A stretch of DNA of 64,000 nucleotides, taken from contig CP046177.1 in the NCBI GenBank assembly GCA_014075215.1, forward strand, positions 3,348,501-3,412,500. The letters run 5' to 3'. The position numbers were made by a program, and so were the translations under genes. Shown piece after piece: positions 16,549 through 26,377 of the stretch (positions within the stretch are counted from its first letter, which is position 1; the number at the start of each line of letters is the position of its first letter). The DNA comes from Flavobacteriaceae bacterium (GTDB lineage: Bacteria > Bacteroidota > Bacteroidia > Flavobacteriales > Flavobacteriaceae). The notes under the pieces were generated by a model, which saw only the letters and a program-made list of their open reading frames with translations, did not search any database and was not told the DNA's origin.

Positions 16549-17415
16549 ATGAAAAAATATTTTCAATCAATAGCATACACTCTGTGTTTATTTGCGGCTT
16601 TGTATGCATTATATATAGCCTTAGCATCTTATGAAAATCCATTCGATATTTATGAAAACCCTCTGGTATGGATCATTATCATAGCAATTGTTGTGATGAT
16701 CATTATGAAGGAGATCCTCAACGTGGTTACATTGGAAAAAGTAGAGCAACTGGAACTCGAAAAACAAGGAATCAGCTCGGTAGCTACCGATAAATATATG
16801 TGGCTTAAAACATTATTGAAAAGGTGGGCTAAAACCAAATCTATCGAAGAGGAGGAGGAAATCATCTTAGATCACAATTACGATGGAATTAAGGAATTAG
16901 ATAATTCACTTCCGCCATGGTGGCTGTACTTGTTCTATGTTACCATTCTATTTGGGGTAGTTTACCTGGCAAAATACCATATTTTTGGCGGAGATAGCCA
17001 AGCTACCGAATATAGAAAAGAAGTAGCGGACGCAATGAGAAAGCTAGACCAACATAAAGGTAACACCAAAGAAAAAATCGTAGATGCCTCCACAGCGCAA
17101 TATTTAACAGATGAAGCATCTCTAAAGAGAGGAAAAGCCATTTTCAATCTCAACTGTGCCAGTTGTCATGCAAAAGACGGAGGTGGAGGCATTGGCCCTA
17201 ACCTTACCGATAAGTATTGGATCCTTGGCGGAAATATGGAAAGCATATTCACCACCATCAATGACGGGGGAAGATCAGGAAAAGGAATGGTAGCCTGGAA
17301 GACCACATTGAAATCTGTTGATATTGAAAAAGTGGCCGGTTATGTACTGTCACTCCAGGGAACCTATCCGCAAAAGCCGAAAGATCCTCAGGGCGAACTT
17401 TGGGATGAAGAATAA
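16549..17415 (+). CDS. ccoP: cbb3 oxidase subunit III, CcoP (c-type cytochrome)
   Basis: Membrane-anchored cytochrome c of 288 residues that passes electrons to CcoO/CcoN. It has an N-terminal helix pair (about 10-60), a conserved DNSLPPWWLYLFYVTILFG segment that forms the second anchor (about 120-145), and one heme site CASCHAKDGGGGIGPNLTD (about 200) with Met ligand region GKGMVAWKTTL. A single CxxCH instead of two is common in Bacteroidetes CcoP. The frame is intact. It sits directly after ccoQ and before ccoG. Confidence 0.94.
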   Translation: MKKYFQSIAYTLCLFAALYALYIALASYENPFDIYENPLVWIIIIAIVVMIIMKEILNVVTLEKVEQLELEKQGISSVATDKYMWLKTLLKRWAKTKSIEEEEEIILDHNYDGIKELDNSLPPWWLYLFYVTILFGVVYLAKYHIFGGDSQATEYRKEVADAMRKLDQHKGNTKEKIVDASTAQYLTDEASLKRGKAIFNLNCASCHAKDGGGGIGPNLTDKYWILGGNMESIFTTINDGGRSGKGMVAWKTTLKSVDIEKVAGYVLSLQGTYPQKPKDPQGELWDEE

Positions 17416-17447
17416 AGCAGCGTGTTAAGTTAGTTTTAATAGTTGTA

Positions 17448-18869
17448 ATGGAAACACCCGGGAACGAACAATTTAGAGATAATATTGGAACTATCAATGA
17501 AGAAGGAAAGCGATCTTGGGTGTATCCTAAAAAACCCGGTGGAAAGTTTTATACCTATAGAAAATGGGTAAGTTATTTTTTACTGACTTTCTTATTCTTG
17601 GCACCATTTATAAAAGTAAACGGGAATCAGTTTTTGCTATTCAACGTTTTGGAAAGAAGATTCAATATTTTCGGATTTCCGTTCTGGCCGCAAGATTTCC
17701 ATTTATTCGTGATATCCATGATCATAGGAGTTGTTTTTGTGACCCTTTTTACCGTAGTTTTCGGGCGAATCTTTTGTGGTTGGGTGTGTCCGCAGACTAT
17801 TTTTATGGAAATGGTTTTCCGTAGAATTGAATACTGGATAGAAGGCGACAGAGGAAAACAAATTCGGTTGGATAAACAACCCTGGAATACTAATAAGATT
17901 AGGAAAAGAGTACTGAAATGGAGTATTTTTTTTATCATTTCTTTTTTGATAGCGAATATTTTTTTGGCCTATTTGATAGGAAGCGACAGGTTAATAGACT
18001 ATGTATTTTCTTCTCCGTTTGATCATGTAAGTACATTAATTTCACTGTTGATTTTTACCGGGGTTTTCTATTTTGTATTTATATGGTTCCGTGAGCAAGT
18101 ATGTATCATAGCTTGCCCATACGGAAGATTACAAGGCGTCCTCTTAGACAATCAATCTGTAGTAGTTGCTTACGATTATAAACGCGGTGAAAAAGAAAAG
18201 GGAAGAGCCAAATTCAAGAAAAATGAAGACAGGGCAGCCAGCGGAAAAGGGGATTGTATTGATTGCCAGCTATGTGTACATGTTTGCCCGACAGGAATTG
18301 ATATCAGAAATGGAACACAACTGGAATGTGTAAACTGTACAGCTTGTATTGATGAGTGTGACCACATAATGAAAAAAGTTGGTTTGCCAACCGGGCTCAT
18401 CCGTTATGCGAGTACTGATAATATTGAGAAAAAATCACCTTTTAGATTTACTGCCAGGATGAAAGGCTATACAGCAGTTCTGGGAATTTTAATTGCTGTT
18501 TTAGTAGGAATGTTGTCTTTAAGAAATGATGTGGAAGCTACTATTTTAAGATTACCCGGTCAGTTATATGAAAAGAAAGGACATGATAGCATCAGTAATG
18601 TGTATACCTATAAAGTGATTAACAAAACAACTGAGAATATTAAAAATGTAACGTATAAATTATTATCACATGAAGGAACCATCAAACTAGTGTCAAGAGA
18701 AACATTTCTAATCCCAAAGCAGGGATTGGCAGAGGGAACTTTGTTTATTGAGATTCCAAAAAAAGAATTAAATAAAAATAAGATACGGTTGCGAATTGGA
18801 GTCTACAGTGGATATAAGTTAATAGAAACGGTAACGACAAATTTTCTAGGCCCCAGGAATTATAGATGA
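17448..18869 (+). CDS. ccoG: cbb3 oxidase accessory protein CcoG (4Fe-4S membrane protein)
   Basis: CcoG/RdxA is a membrane ferredoxin-like cupric reductase acting in copper delivery to the cbb3 oxidase. The 473-residue product has several membrane helices (about 40-60, 95-120, 165-185, 205-220, 345-365), the conserved WVCPQTIFMEMVFRRIEYWIE segment, FREQVCIIACPYGRLQG, and two 4Fe-4S motifs CIDCQLCVHVCP and CVNCTACIDECD. The C-terminal periplasmic immunoglobulin-like domain is present. Starts with ATG 17448 (METPGNEQF). Complete and in the expected operon position. Confidence 0.94.
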   Translation: METPGNEQFRDNIGTINEEGKRSWVYPKKPGGKFYTYRKWVSYFLLTFLFLAPFIKVNGNQFLLFNVLERRFNIFGFPFWPQDFHLFVISMIIGVVFVTLFTVVFGRIFCGWVCPQTIFMEMVFRRIEYWIEGDRGKQIRLDKQPWNTNKIRKRVLKWSIFFIISFLIANIFLAYLIGSDRLIDYVFSSPFDHVSTLISLLIFTGVFYFVFIWFREQVCIIACPYGRLQGVLLDNQSVVVAYDYKRGEKEKGRAKFKKNEDRAASGKGDCIDCQLCVHVCPTGIDIRNGTQLECVNCTACIDECDHIMKKVGLPTGLIRYASTDNIEKKSPFRFTARMKGYTAVLGILIAVLVGMLSLRNDVEATILRLPGQLYEKKGHDSISNVYTYKVINKTTENIKNVTYKLLSHEGTIKLVSRETFLIPKQGLAEGTLFIEIPKKELNKNKIRLRIGVYSGYKLIETVTTNFLGPRNYR

Positions 18870-18992
18870 TTAATGTAACAATGGGGCAATGTAATGATTT
18901 GAAGGTTTGAAAATATACGATGTTTGTAATCTTTGATTTTTAAATGCTTCAATCTTTAAATTTTTAAAATCATTCAATAAAAAATAAATACC

Positions 18993-19439
18993 ATGAAAAT
19001 CAATTGGGGAAAAGGCATTGTAATTGCTATCATCTTTTTTGTAGGATTTATCATGTATTTTGTGATAACGATGACTACGAATACTAAATTTAATTATGAT
19101 TTGGTAACTGAGAAATATTACGAAAAAGAGTTGACTTATCAGCAAAAGATCGATGCAAGTAAAAATATTCAAGCACTTGAAGGGAAAATTTCTCTGGAAA
19201 AAATAGCGGATGGCTTACTTATCAAATTTCCAAGAGATTTTCAAGATAAAGTTTTGGAAGGAAAAGTGTTCCTATACAGGCCATCTGACAAACAACTGGA
19301 TTTTGAACTTCCGCTTTCAAAGATCCGGAATTATTTGCTCGTGCCTGACAAACGTTTGTTGGATGGCCGTTGGAACATTAGTATCGAATTTACGGATCAA
19401 AATAAAAATTACTTTTTTTCCGAAGAAATTATTTACTAA
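18993..19439 (+). CDS. ccoH: FixH/CcoH family protein
   Basis: Membrane protein of 148 residues with one N-terminal helix (GIVIAIIFFVGFIMYFVITM) and a periplasmic FixH domain. YEKELTYQQKIDASKNIQAL and the ending DGRWNISIEF fit the family, which helps mature the cbb3 complex. It overlaps the next gene by one base at the TAATG junction (19437-19441), indicating translational coupling. Preceded by a 123-bp gap with no gene. Confidence 0.9.
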   Translation: MKINWGKGIVIAIIFFVGFIMYFVITMTTNTKFNYDLVTEKYYEKELTYQQKIDASKNIQALEGKISLEKIADGLLIKFPRDFQDKVLEGKVFLYRPSDKQLDFELPLSKIRNYLLVPDKRLLDGRWNISIEFTDQNKNYFFSEEIIY

Positions 19440-20140
19440 TGATTTACACTGCACTACTTTTTGGATTGTTTGGAAGCTTTCATTGTTTAGGAATGTGCGG
19501 CCCTATTGCTTTTATGCTTCCCATTGACAGGCAGCAAAAAGGAAGAGCTATCTGGCAAACCGTTTTGTATCATTCGGGACGGATTTTTTCATATGCTTTG
19601 ATCGGCGGCTTATTTGGATGGTTAGGTAAAGGGTTTTATTTTTTTGGTTTACAGCAACAGTTGTCTATTGCTGTTGGATTGATTATGATTTTACCTGTTA
19701 TTAGCCCTGGGCTTTTTTTAAGATTTTCGGTAACCCGGCCTCTATTGCGATTTACAGGTAAGATAAAAAATGCTTTGGGGGCATCTTTGAAACAAAAAGA
19801 AAACACTGCGTTTTTTACTATTGGGTTTTTGAATGGTTTGTTGCCTTGCGGATTGGTCTATATAGCCATGATTGCGTCCTTGACTTCAACCACTATTTTA
19901 GAAGGAATCTCCTATATGACTTTATTTGGATTAGGTACTGTTCCTTTGATGAGTGCTGTGGTTATCCTGGGAAATCTTACTCATTATGTGAATCGGCGAA
20001 AGGTTCAAAAACTGATTCCTTTTGTTGTTTTCATTATTGGATTTGTCTTCATATTGAGAGGCCTGGGTTTGGGAATTCCATATATCTCTCCCAAGCCTAT
20101 TCTTGTGGATGCTTTGGAGGTAACCCAAACTTGTCATTAA
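19439..20140 (+). CDS. SafE/TauE-like membrane protein of the cbb3 locus
   Basis: Integral membrane protein of 233 residues with six or seven helices, of the sulfite exporter TauE/SafE (DsbD-like) family. The start, FGLFGSFHCLGMCGPIAFML, carries the HCxGMCGP motif, and FLNGLLPCGLVYIAM holds a second conserved Cys. Family members next to fixH are thought to carry copper or thiols for oxidase assembly; that role is inferred from context. It is coupled to fixH by overlapping stop and start codons and is the last gene of the locus, ending before a hairpin at 20214. Confidence 0.88.
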   Translation: MIYTALLFGLFGSFHCLGMCGPIAFMLPIDRQQKGRAIWQTVLYHSGRIFSYALIGGLFGWLGKGFYFFGLQQQLSIAVGLIMILPVISPGLFLRFSVTRPLLRFTGKIKNALGASLKQKENTAFFTIGFLNGLLPCGLVYIAMIASLTSTTILEGISYMTLFGLGTVPLMSAVVILGNLTHYVNRRKVQKLIPFVVFIIGFVFILRGLGLGIPYISPKPILVDALEVTQTCH

Positions 20141-20213
20141 TCCTTTAATTTTCGAATCCGTGAAGCGCTAGACCAGTATAAAATGTCATCATTTAAAGAT
20201 TTAATTGACTCTG

Positions 20214-20241
20214 GAATCAAGAACCATAGCTTTCTTGATTC
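20214..20241 (+). terminator. Hairpin after the cbb3 operon
   Basis: GAATCAAGAA (20214-20223) pairs perfectly with TTCTTGATTC (20232-20241) around an 8-nt loop. The following TTAATTCT is only weakly T-rich. Position 74 bp after the last cbb3 gene makes an operon terminator the simplest reading. Confidence 0.6.
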
Positions 20242-20642
20242 TTAATTCTAGTAGTGTAAGCGGTCTTGTTTTAAAATCTATCCACAAGTCTTATTTATGT
20301 TAAGTTATGTTGATTTAGCCCTTATGTTTGTAGAAGTAGCTGAAAGAAAATACCTGTGTATTTTTAAGTACCTTTAAGTCTTTAATATAATACCCGTCAC
20401 GTGTATTTTAAAAGCACTTTCGATCCCATTTTTTTCAAAAAAATAAGCTCACTTTTTACACTTTTTCCGACTTTAAACTATATTACTTCAGCTTATATTC
20501 TCCGAGTCAGAATTGTATAATCGGAAGATAATTCTTACATTTAAAACCGTATTCCTAATAATTTTAACGGATATTATAGTATATTTATCCCTTGATAAAG
20601 GTTTCGCAATTATATAAATTACCTAAAAAAATTATATCCACG
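20242..20642. other. Gene-free stretch before the protease gene
   Basis: AT-rich and without a credible coding frame or element similarity. It contains the short near-repeats ACCTGTGTATTTTTAAGTAC and GTCACGTGTATTTTAAAAGC about 60 bp apart. Presumably it carries the promoter of the protease gene, but no clear TAnnTTTG box at proper distance was found. Confidence 0.4.
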
Positions 20643-22826
20643 ATGATACAAAAAATTATTTTTCTTTTTTTTGCATTACTTCTTAGTAAGAATAGTTATT
20701 CCCAGGTAGAAGCATCAGATTGGGTAAAAGGTTCTTACTCTAACGTGGAAGGGAAGAATTCAAAAGAAAAAATCATGGGCCAATTGCCAACAAACTATTC
20801 TGTTTGGAAAATATCTACTGAAGGATTTACAAATAGAATGCATAGTATTGAAAATCAGGAAATTACGTTACCTACCCCCGATGGAAAATTTGAACAATTT
20901 ATAATCTCTCCGTCTCAAGTAATATCAGATGAAGTAACGCACCTATATACAATTAAAACGTTTACGGGTTACAAAAAAGATAATCCGGGCACTCTCATTT
21001 CTTGTGACATAAGTGAAACAGGGTTTCATGCGGCCGTTTATAACAAAGATAATTCATTTTTTATAGAGCCTGTTTATAAAGAATCTTCGGAAACAGTGAT
21101 CGCTTATTATAAAAAAGATTATATCACTGAAAAATTAAAATGTAATACAGAAACTGCACCCATAGAAGAAATGACAACAGAAATTCTTAACAGGCAAACA
21201 CCTACTACTAAAATAACATACAGATTGGCTATTGCGGCAGCCGGAGAATATTCACAGCAATTCGGAGGCAGCCCATATAGTGCGACAAACGTATTAAATG
21301 CTTTAGCTTCCGGAGTTAATATGATCAACCCTGTTTTTTTAAGAGATTTGGGGGTTACATTTACACTAGTTAGTAATACTGCTTTAGTGTATCCGGATCC
21401 AAATACAGACCCATTTAACATAGGAGATGATGTCTCTGCGGCTCATACAGCCTGTACCAATGCCCTAGGCTCTTCAGGTTTTGATGTAGGTCATATGGTT
21501 ATTTGGGCTAATACCGGTGGAGCGGCAGCTTTTGGAGTGGTCTGCAATGATGCTGCAAAGGGTCTCGGTTTTTCCGGGAATACTAATAGTACTACAACGT
21601 TATGGATAGATTATGTATCACATGAGATTGGCCACCAGTTCCGTTCGGAGCATAATTTTGTATCGCAAGAATGTAACCAATCTGCGTCTGGTTTTAGGTA
21701 TGAGCCCGGGGAAGGATCTTCAATTATGTCGTATGCTAATGTTTGCGGAGGAGCTGCTCAATATGCACCAGGCTCCGATCCGTTTTTCCACTACGCCTCT
21801 ATCGATCAAATGCAGGCTTTTTTAAATACCATATCTTGCGGAACCATGGATAGTTCGGGAAATACTGCTTCCCCTACCGCTAATGCCAACGCTGATATTA
21901 CGGTACCTAAACAAACACCGTTTATCTTGGTAGGTACGGGAACTGATGCAAATGATCCTTCCGGTAATTTAACCTACGGATGGCAACAATACGACGGTTC
22001 CGGTACTGAAGTTACCGGTTCCCCCAATTGTAACGCTACCAATGCACCTATGTTTCGGTACCGTCCGCCAACAAGTAATAATTATCGTAGTTTTCCACAG
22101 TACGGCGATATATTGGCCGGGAATAATGACCGGCAATGGGAAAGACTGCCTTGTGTAGCAAGAACCATGAATTTTTCATTAGCTGTAAGAGATAACAATA
22201 GCTCTTTTGGGAGAATTGGGGAAGACAGGGCCGTAGTTATGGTGGCTGATACAGGTCCATTTAATGTAACGAGTCCGAATGGTGGGGAAACGTTAACAGG
22301 TAATGCTTCACACACTGTAACGTGGACTGTCAACGGAACGAATGCGCATTGCGGAAATGTAGATATCTTGGTTTCAACTGATGGCGGAAATACCTACTCG
22401 GTAGTGGCGAACGCAACTTCTAATGATGGTACAGAAAGTATAACCGTTCCAAATACGGCTTCAACTACGGCTCGTGTATTGGTTAGATGTGATGTTGCAG
22501 GAGGCTTTAGAGCTGCTTCTACATTTTATGATGTATCGAATGCTAACTTTACTATAAATACTGTTTTGGGTATTGATGATGTAGAAAGTTTAGGGGTTTC
22601 TGTATACCCTAATCCGGTGTCAAACGAAGTATTTATTAAATTAACAAATTCTGAAAATTATACTTATCAATTATTCGATGTTAGTGGCCGAAGTATTAAG
22701 AAAGGAGAATTCAATGATTCTATCTCTATTCAAACAAGTTATTTTCAGACAGGAATCTACTTCTTAGAATTAACTCTGGTAAATTCCGGTAAAAGAGTGG
22801 TTAAAAAACTTATCATACAAAATTGA
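20643..22826 (+). CDS. Reprolysin-like zinc metalloprotease with type IX sorting domain
   Basis: Secreted protease of 727 residues from ATG 20643, which opens a clean signal peptide (MIQKIIFLFFALLLSKNSYS). After a propeptide (about 25-190), the M12-type catalytic domain carries the extended zinc motif HEIGHQFRSEHNF (about residue 322) and the Met-turn SIMSYANVCG. A fibronectin/PKD-like region follows (about 420-640), with NGGETLTGNASHTVTWTV and VDILVSTDGGNTY. The last 80 residues form a type A sorting domain (GVSVYPNPVSNEVFIKL, LFDVSGRSIKKGEF, GIYFLELTL, ending VKKLIIQN), so export through the type IX system is expected. A TTG start at 20592 is possible but would hide the signal peptide. Confidence 0.93.
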   Translation: MIQKIIFLFFALLLSKNSYSQVEASDWVKGSYSNVEGKNSKEKIMGQLPTNYSVWKISTEGFTNRMHSIENQEITLPTPDGKFEQFIISPSQVISDEVTHLYTIKTFTGYKKDNPGTLISCDISETGFHAAVYNKDNSFFIEPVYKESSETVIAYYKKDYITEKLKCNTETAPIEEMTTEILNRQTPTTKITYRLAIAAAGEYSQQFGGSPYSATNVLNALASGVNMINPVFLRDLGVTFTLVSNTALVYPDPNTDPFNIGDDVSAAHTACTNALGSSGFDVGHMVIWANTGGAAAFGVVCNDAAKGLGFSGNTNSTTTLWIDYVSHEIGHQFRSEHNFVSQECNQSASGFRYEPGEGSSIMSYANVCGGAAQYAPGSDPFFHYASIDQMQAFLNTISCGTMDSSGNTASPTANANADITVPKQTPFILVGTGTDANDPSGNLTYGWQQYDGSGTEVTGSPNCNATNAPMFRYRPPTSNNYRSFPQYGDILAGNNDRQWERLPCVARTMNFSLAVRDNNSSFGRIGEDRAVVMVADTGPFNVTSPNGGETLTGNASHTVTWTVNGTNAHCGNVDILVSTDGGNTYSVVANATSNDGTESITVPNTASTTARVLVRCDVAGGFRAASTFYDVSNANFTINTVLGIDDVESLGVSVYPNPVSNEVFIKLTNSENYTYQLFDVSGRSIKKGEFNDSISIQTSYFQTGIYFLELTLVNSGKRVVKKLIIQN

Positions 22827-22830
22827 CTCT

Positions 22831-22990
22831 GAACTCATTTAAACTTTTTGGATTTAAGCGAACATTAGAAGTTTTTAGATATGTTGAAAGCTTTTTTGAG
22901 TTACATAGCAGCGCTACGGAAGGAAAAAAAGATAAAAACAGAGCTAAAAACAGCAATTTTTTAGCAAATTCAAAAAGTTTAAATGAGTTC
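22831..22990 (+). repeat. Family 1 inverted-repeat element, intact reference copy (160 bp)
   Basis: Perfect 20-bp terminal inverted repeats (GAACTCATTTAAACTTTTTG and its complement CAAAAAGTTTAAATGAGTTC). The flanks TCT on the left (22828-22830) and TCT on the right (22991-22993) suggest a 3-bp target duplication. It starts 4 bp after the protease stop codon. Its right repeat contains an ATG (22983) in frame with the next gene. No protein of its own. Confidence 0.9.
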
Positions 22991-23012
22991 TCTTATAAGT
23001 TTCAAACGCAGT

Positions 23013-23459
23013 ATGATGTTCAGATTACAAAAACTTATTTTTAACATGACTCTAATAAGTTTTGTTATCATATTATATAACTGTTCATCAGTAAATACTA
23101 AAACATACGATTTTCAAGTTACGTATGCTAAAACAAAAGGTAGACTAAAAACAAAACCACATTATATAATAAGGCTAAAAGGCGATTCCGTTTCCTATAA
23201 CGGAATCGCCAATATGTCGATTATTGGTGAAAGAAATTTCAAAATTTCAAAATCAGAGCTCAAGCAAATTAGAAAAGCTTTTGAGGAGAGTGATTTCTCA
23301 AGTTTTGATCAACTATACCAGGGTAATGTAAGGGATTTACCTATCACAAATATCACTTATAATGATTATGAAGTAAGATTTCAATCAAAACAAGCCCCGG
23401 AAAAATTAAAAGAATTGGCTCTTTTAATGGAAGAATTATTGCATCATTTGAGTCTATAG
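23013..23459 (+). CDS. Lipoprotein with DUF6438-like domain
   Basis: Putative lipoprotein of 148 residues from ATG 23013 (MMFRLQKLIFNMTLISFVII then LYNC as lipobox). The mature part (YDFQVTYAKTKGR, IRLKGDSVSYNGIANMSIIG, ELKQIRKAFEESDFSSFDQLY, VRDLPITNITYND) has the pattern of DUF6438 domains: a dGxVxYxG strand, a helix with F-x-x-F and a D-L-P-x-T segment. The cysteines found in many members are absent. The family has no known function. The frame is open back to an ATG at 22983 inside the neighbouring family 1 element, which could supply an alternative start. Confidence 0.7.
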   Translation: MMFRLQKLIFNMTLISFVIILYNCSSVNTKTYDFQVTYAKTKGRLKTKPHYIIRLKGDSVSYNGIANMSIIGERNFKISKSELKQIRKAFEESDFSSFDQLYQGNVRDLPITNITYNDYEVRFQSKQAPEKLKELALLMEELLHHLSL

Positions 23460-23500
23460 TGATAACTTACCGAAATCTTTTCTCTTGATTATATTGTGCC

Positions 23501-25142
23501 GTGACCAGAAAATTAAACTTCTCAATTTTTACAGTATTTCATCGCCGGTTTTTATCTGTTTTACCCGTCAACCAAACGTCAACTGTCCGTGGCAAGTTGC
23601 GATTTGTACTCTATACTATTTTTACAATTATGTCATATATGGTATTTGAAAAGATACTTTCTCATTTGACATATCTACCCAGAGAATCATACTACAAACC
23701 GTTTATTTATTTTGAATTTGTAAAACATTTCTTTTCCGGGAAGAACTTGCTTTTTTCTATCCCAGTAGTTGGGTTTCTTATATATTTTCGCAATGCTGTT
23801 CTTGTTTCCTGGAAAGAGTTTGAGAAAGGAAGTTTACTCAAATTTATCATTGTAATGATGTCTGGCTTACTCACTTGGTTTTATATTTCCTATGACTATA
23901 ATTTATTTTTTAACCAGAGCCATTTTTTGGATCGGATTTTATTATTTGTATTATTGATTAGCATTTTCTGGAAACCCATTTTTGTATTTCTTTTCCTTAC
24001 GGTTTTGCTGCCTGTTGTAAATCAATTTAAAATACTCGCGGGTTATTCAGGAGAGGCTATTGTTCACTTGCCTCTCAGTATTTTAATCCTTTTTAGTGTC
24101 TTTTTAATCTGTTTTTTTTTCACAAAAAAGTATCGGATTCATAATTTTATCTTTTTATCATGCTGTATAATCGCCGCTCATTATTTCCCTTCCGGATTGG
24201 GAAAATTAAATATGAACTGGATAGTACATGATAAACTGTATTATCTTTTATCGGCAACGTATACTAGTGGTTGGCTGGGGTTTTTAGAACCTGAAACAAT
24301 TACCGTTATTTGTAAGTGGTTTCAACCTTTTAATCAAATTCTAAAAATTTTCACATTAATTATAGAAGTAGGTGCTATTTTCTTTTTTGCTCACAGGTGG
24401 TTTGCTCGTTTTTTATTATTAGGTTTTGTATGTGTTCATTTAGGAGCGGCATTTCTTACAGGAATATTTTTTTGGATATGGATGGTTATAGCCATTATGA
24501 TGTTTATTTTTATCACGAAGAAGAACTTATTTTTTGAGGTTTTAATTTTTAGCAGATTTCATTTCCTGACTGGATTTTTTTTGATACTAACCTCAAGTTA
24601 TTGGTGTAAACCTGCTAAATTGTCATGGTACGATTCCCATTACAATTATACATTCCGATTTGAAGCTGAATTGGAAAGCGGTAGAAAAGTTCAGTTGATG
24701 CCACGTTTTTTTGAACCTTATGATATTCAATTTACATCTACTTTTTTTAATTATTTACACCGGACACCCTTCACTGGATGCTTATTGGGGAGCTTCTAAT
24801 TACAAGTTAGTATCTTCTTTAGAGAAATTATCTTCTATAGATGAAGTATTGGCTTATGAAAAACAATATGGGAGTTCAAGGTTTGATCCAAAGGCTAGCG
24901 AAAAATTACTAGGTTTCGTACGACAATATATTCAAAACTGGAATCAGCGTTTATCAAAAACGTCTGCTTTTAGTGTACTAAAATCACCACGCTTTTTTTT
25001 GACATATCCTAATCAAAAAAGTTTATATCCTAATGAGAAAATTAAAAAAATTACAATCGTTCAAGTAACTTCGATTTTTCAAAATAATACCTATCAGGAA
25101 ATCAGAAAGAGAAACATAAAAGACTTTATCATTTATGAATAG
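23501..25142 (+). pseudogene. Polytopic membrane protein (HTTM-like), frameshifted near 24767
   Basis: The first frame (GTG 23501 to 24799) encodes about ten hydrophobic helices with loops such as AHYFPSGLGKLNMNWI and a C-terminal soluble part starting FRFEAELESGRKVQLMPRFF. At a CCC run (24767-24769) the coding sequence moves to the next frame, which continues SLDAYWGASNYKLVSSLEKL and on to 25142. Removing one C gives a continuous protein of about 546 residues. Helix pattern and the lipid-facing SGLGKLN motif recall HTTM/vitamin-K-carboxylase-like membrane proteins, but I do not recognise the gene. It may belong with the cyclodeaminase-like gene and the NRPS downstream; that is only proximity. 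Confidence 0.65.
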
Positions 25143-25157
25143 TACTAAACAATCATC

Positions 25158-26228
25158 TTAAACAGTAGCAGCAACATTGATAAAGTGATACGGATTTTTA
25201 GGGTCTTTTGAAAAATTTTCAATGGGTATTTTAGTACCAAGTCCTAATTCCTGAGCTATATCCATAAACAGCTGCATGATGATATGATCTTCCAAAGCCC
25301 AACCCGTAGAGTCAAACACACTTCATTGTTTATAAACAAATGAATATTTTTCACTGTTTTGAAGTAATGTAACAATATCCGGGCCTATCTCATCTATAGA
25401 GAGTTGCTGACACTCTCCTTCAATCACAGCTTGTTCTATAAAGTCCGGGCATATAAAACTTTTCTTTAAAAAGTTTAACGGCAATTCTATTTTTCCGGGA
25501 AAATCAGAACCAATAGCATTGATATGCAATGCAGGATTTGTTTCAAAATCACCGAACAGAGGTCCGGCTCCCGCTTCTATTGATGTGGCCGTACAAACAA
25601 TATCTGATTGAATTAATATATCTTGGGTAGATGACGGGATGATCTCTATGTCTAAATGTAATGATCTACATCTGTTTTTAAACGACCTTTCAGCTACACT
25701 GTCTATATCATGAATCAATACTTTTTTGATAGGAAATATGCGAGATAAGGCATGAAGTTGTGTCACCGACTGAGCTCCGCAACCTATTAGTCCTAGTACA
25801 GTTGATATAGGAGAGGCCATATGTTTGCTGGCAACAGCAGAAGCAGCTCCTGTTCTAATGGCCGTTGGCAGTACACCATCCATCACTCCCAAAAGATGCC
25901 CTGTTGTTGCATCATAACTAGAAATCGTAGAGATTATCGTAGGAATATTTTGTTGTTTAGGGTTTCCGGGGTGATAACCAACGATTTTAATTGTTACACT
26001 TTTCTTATTTGCGTAAAGAGGCATCCATTCTATTAAGCCTGTTACCGGTTTGGTGTAATGAAATCCTGATCTTGCCGGAATTTCCATTTCAGATGCATCG
26101 TAGTTTTTAAATGTATTTGTAAGCTTATCAATAACCAAATCCATAAGACGGTCCGGTTCGTAATGTAAAATAATGTACTGAATATCTTCTTGAGATAATA
26201 TAAGTGAGTGCGTTAAATGGGTATTCAT
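25158..26228 (-). pseudogene. Ornithine cyclodeaminase/mu-crystallin family gene with in-frame TGA
   Basis: NAD(P)-dependent enzyme of the OCD family, which includes ornithine cyclodeaminase, alanine dehydrogenase-like enzymes and SbnB-type amino acid precursor enzymes. Motifs seen: EIPARSGFHY near residue 49, YDATTGHLLGVMDG and PTAIRTGAASAVAS for substrate and cofactor, and a Rossmann start GLIGCGAQSVTQLHAL. The frame stops at TGA 25323-25325 after KYSFVYKQ, but reading on in the same frame gives SVFDSTGWALEDHIIMQLFM to a TAA at 25158-25160, the normal C-terminus of the family. So one substitution (for example from CGA or TGG) interrupts a 356-residue protein about 56 residues before its end. 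Lies 566 bp from the NRPS, divergently. Confidence 0.85.
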
Positions 26229-26377
26229 ATTACATTTTTAAGAAAATTTATATTGTTTCAAACAACTATATCTTTCTAAGTGCTAAATGTAAATTACATA
26301 AGTTTCAGTTTTAGCTTGACAATATACGTAGAAATACATTGATGTTCTATAGACAAACGAAAATAAGATTAATTATT

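Noticed and set aside
22831..22990. Family 1 repeats as a CRISPR or attachment array
   Set aside because: Copies are dispersed by many kilobases and have inverted terminal repeats, not regularly spaced direct repeats.
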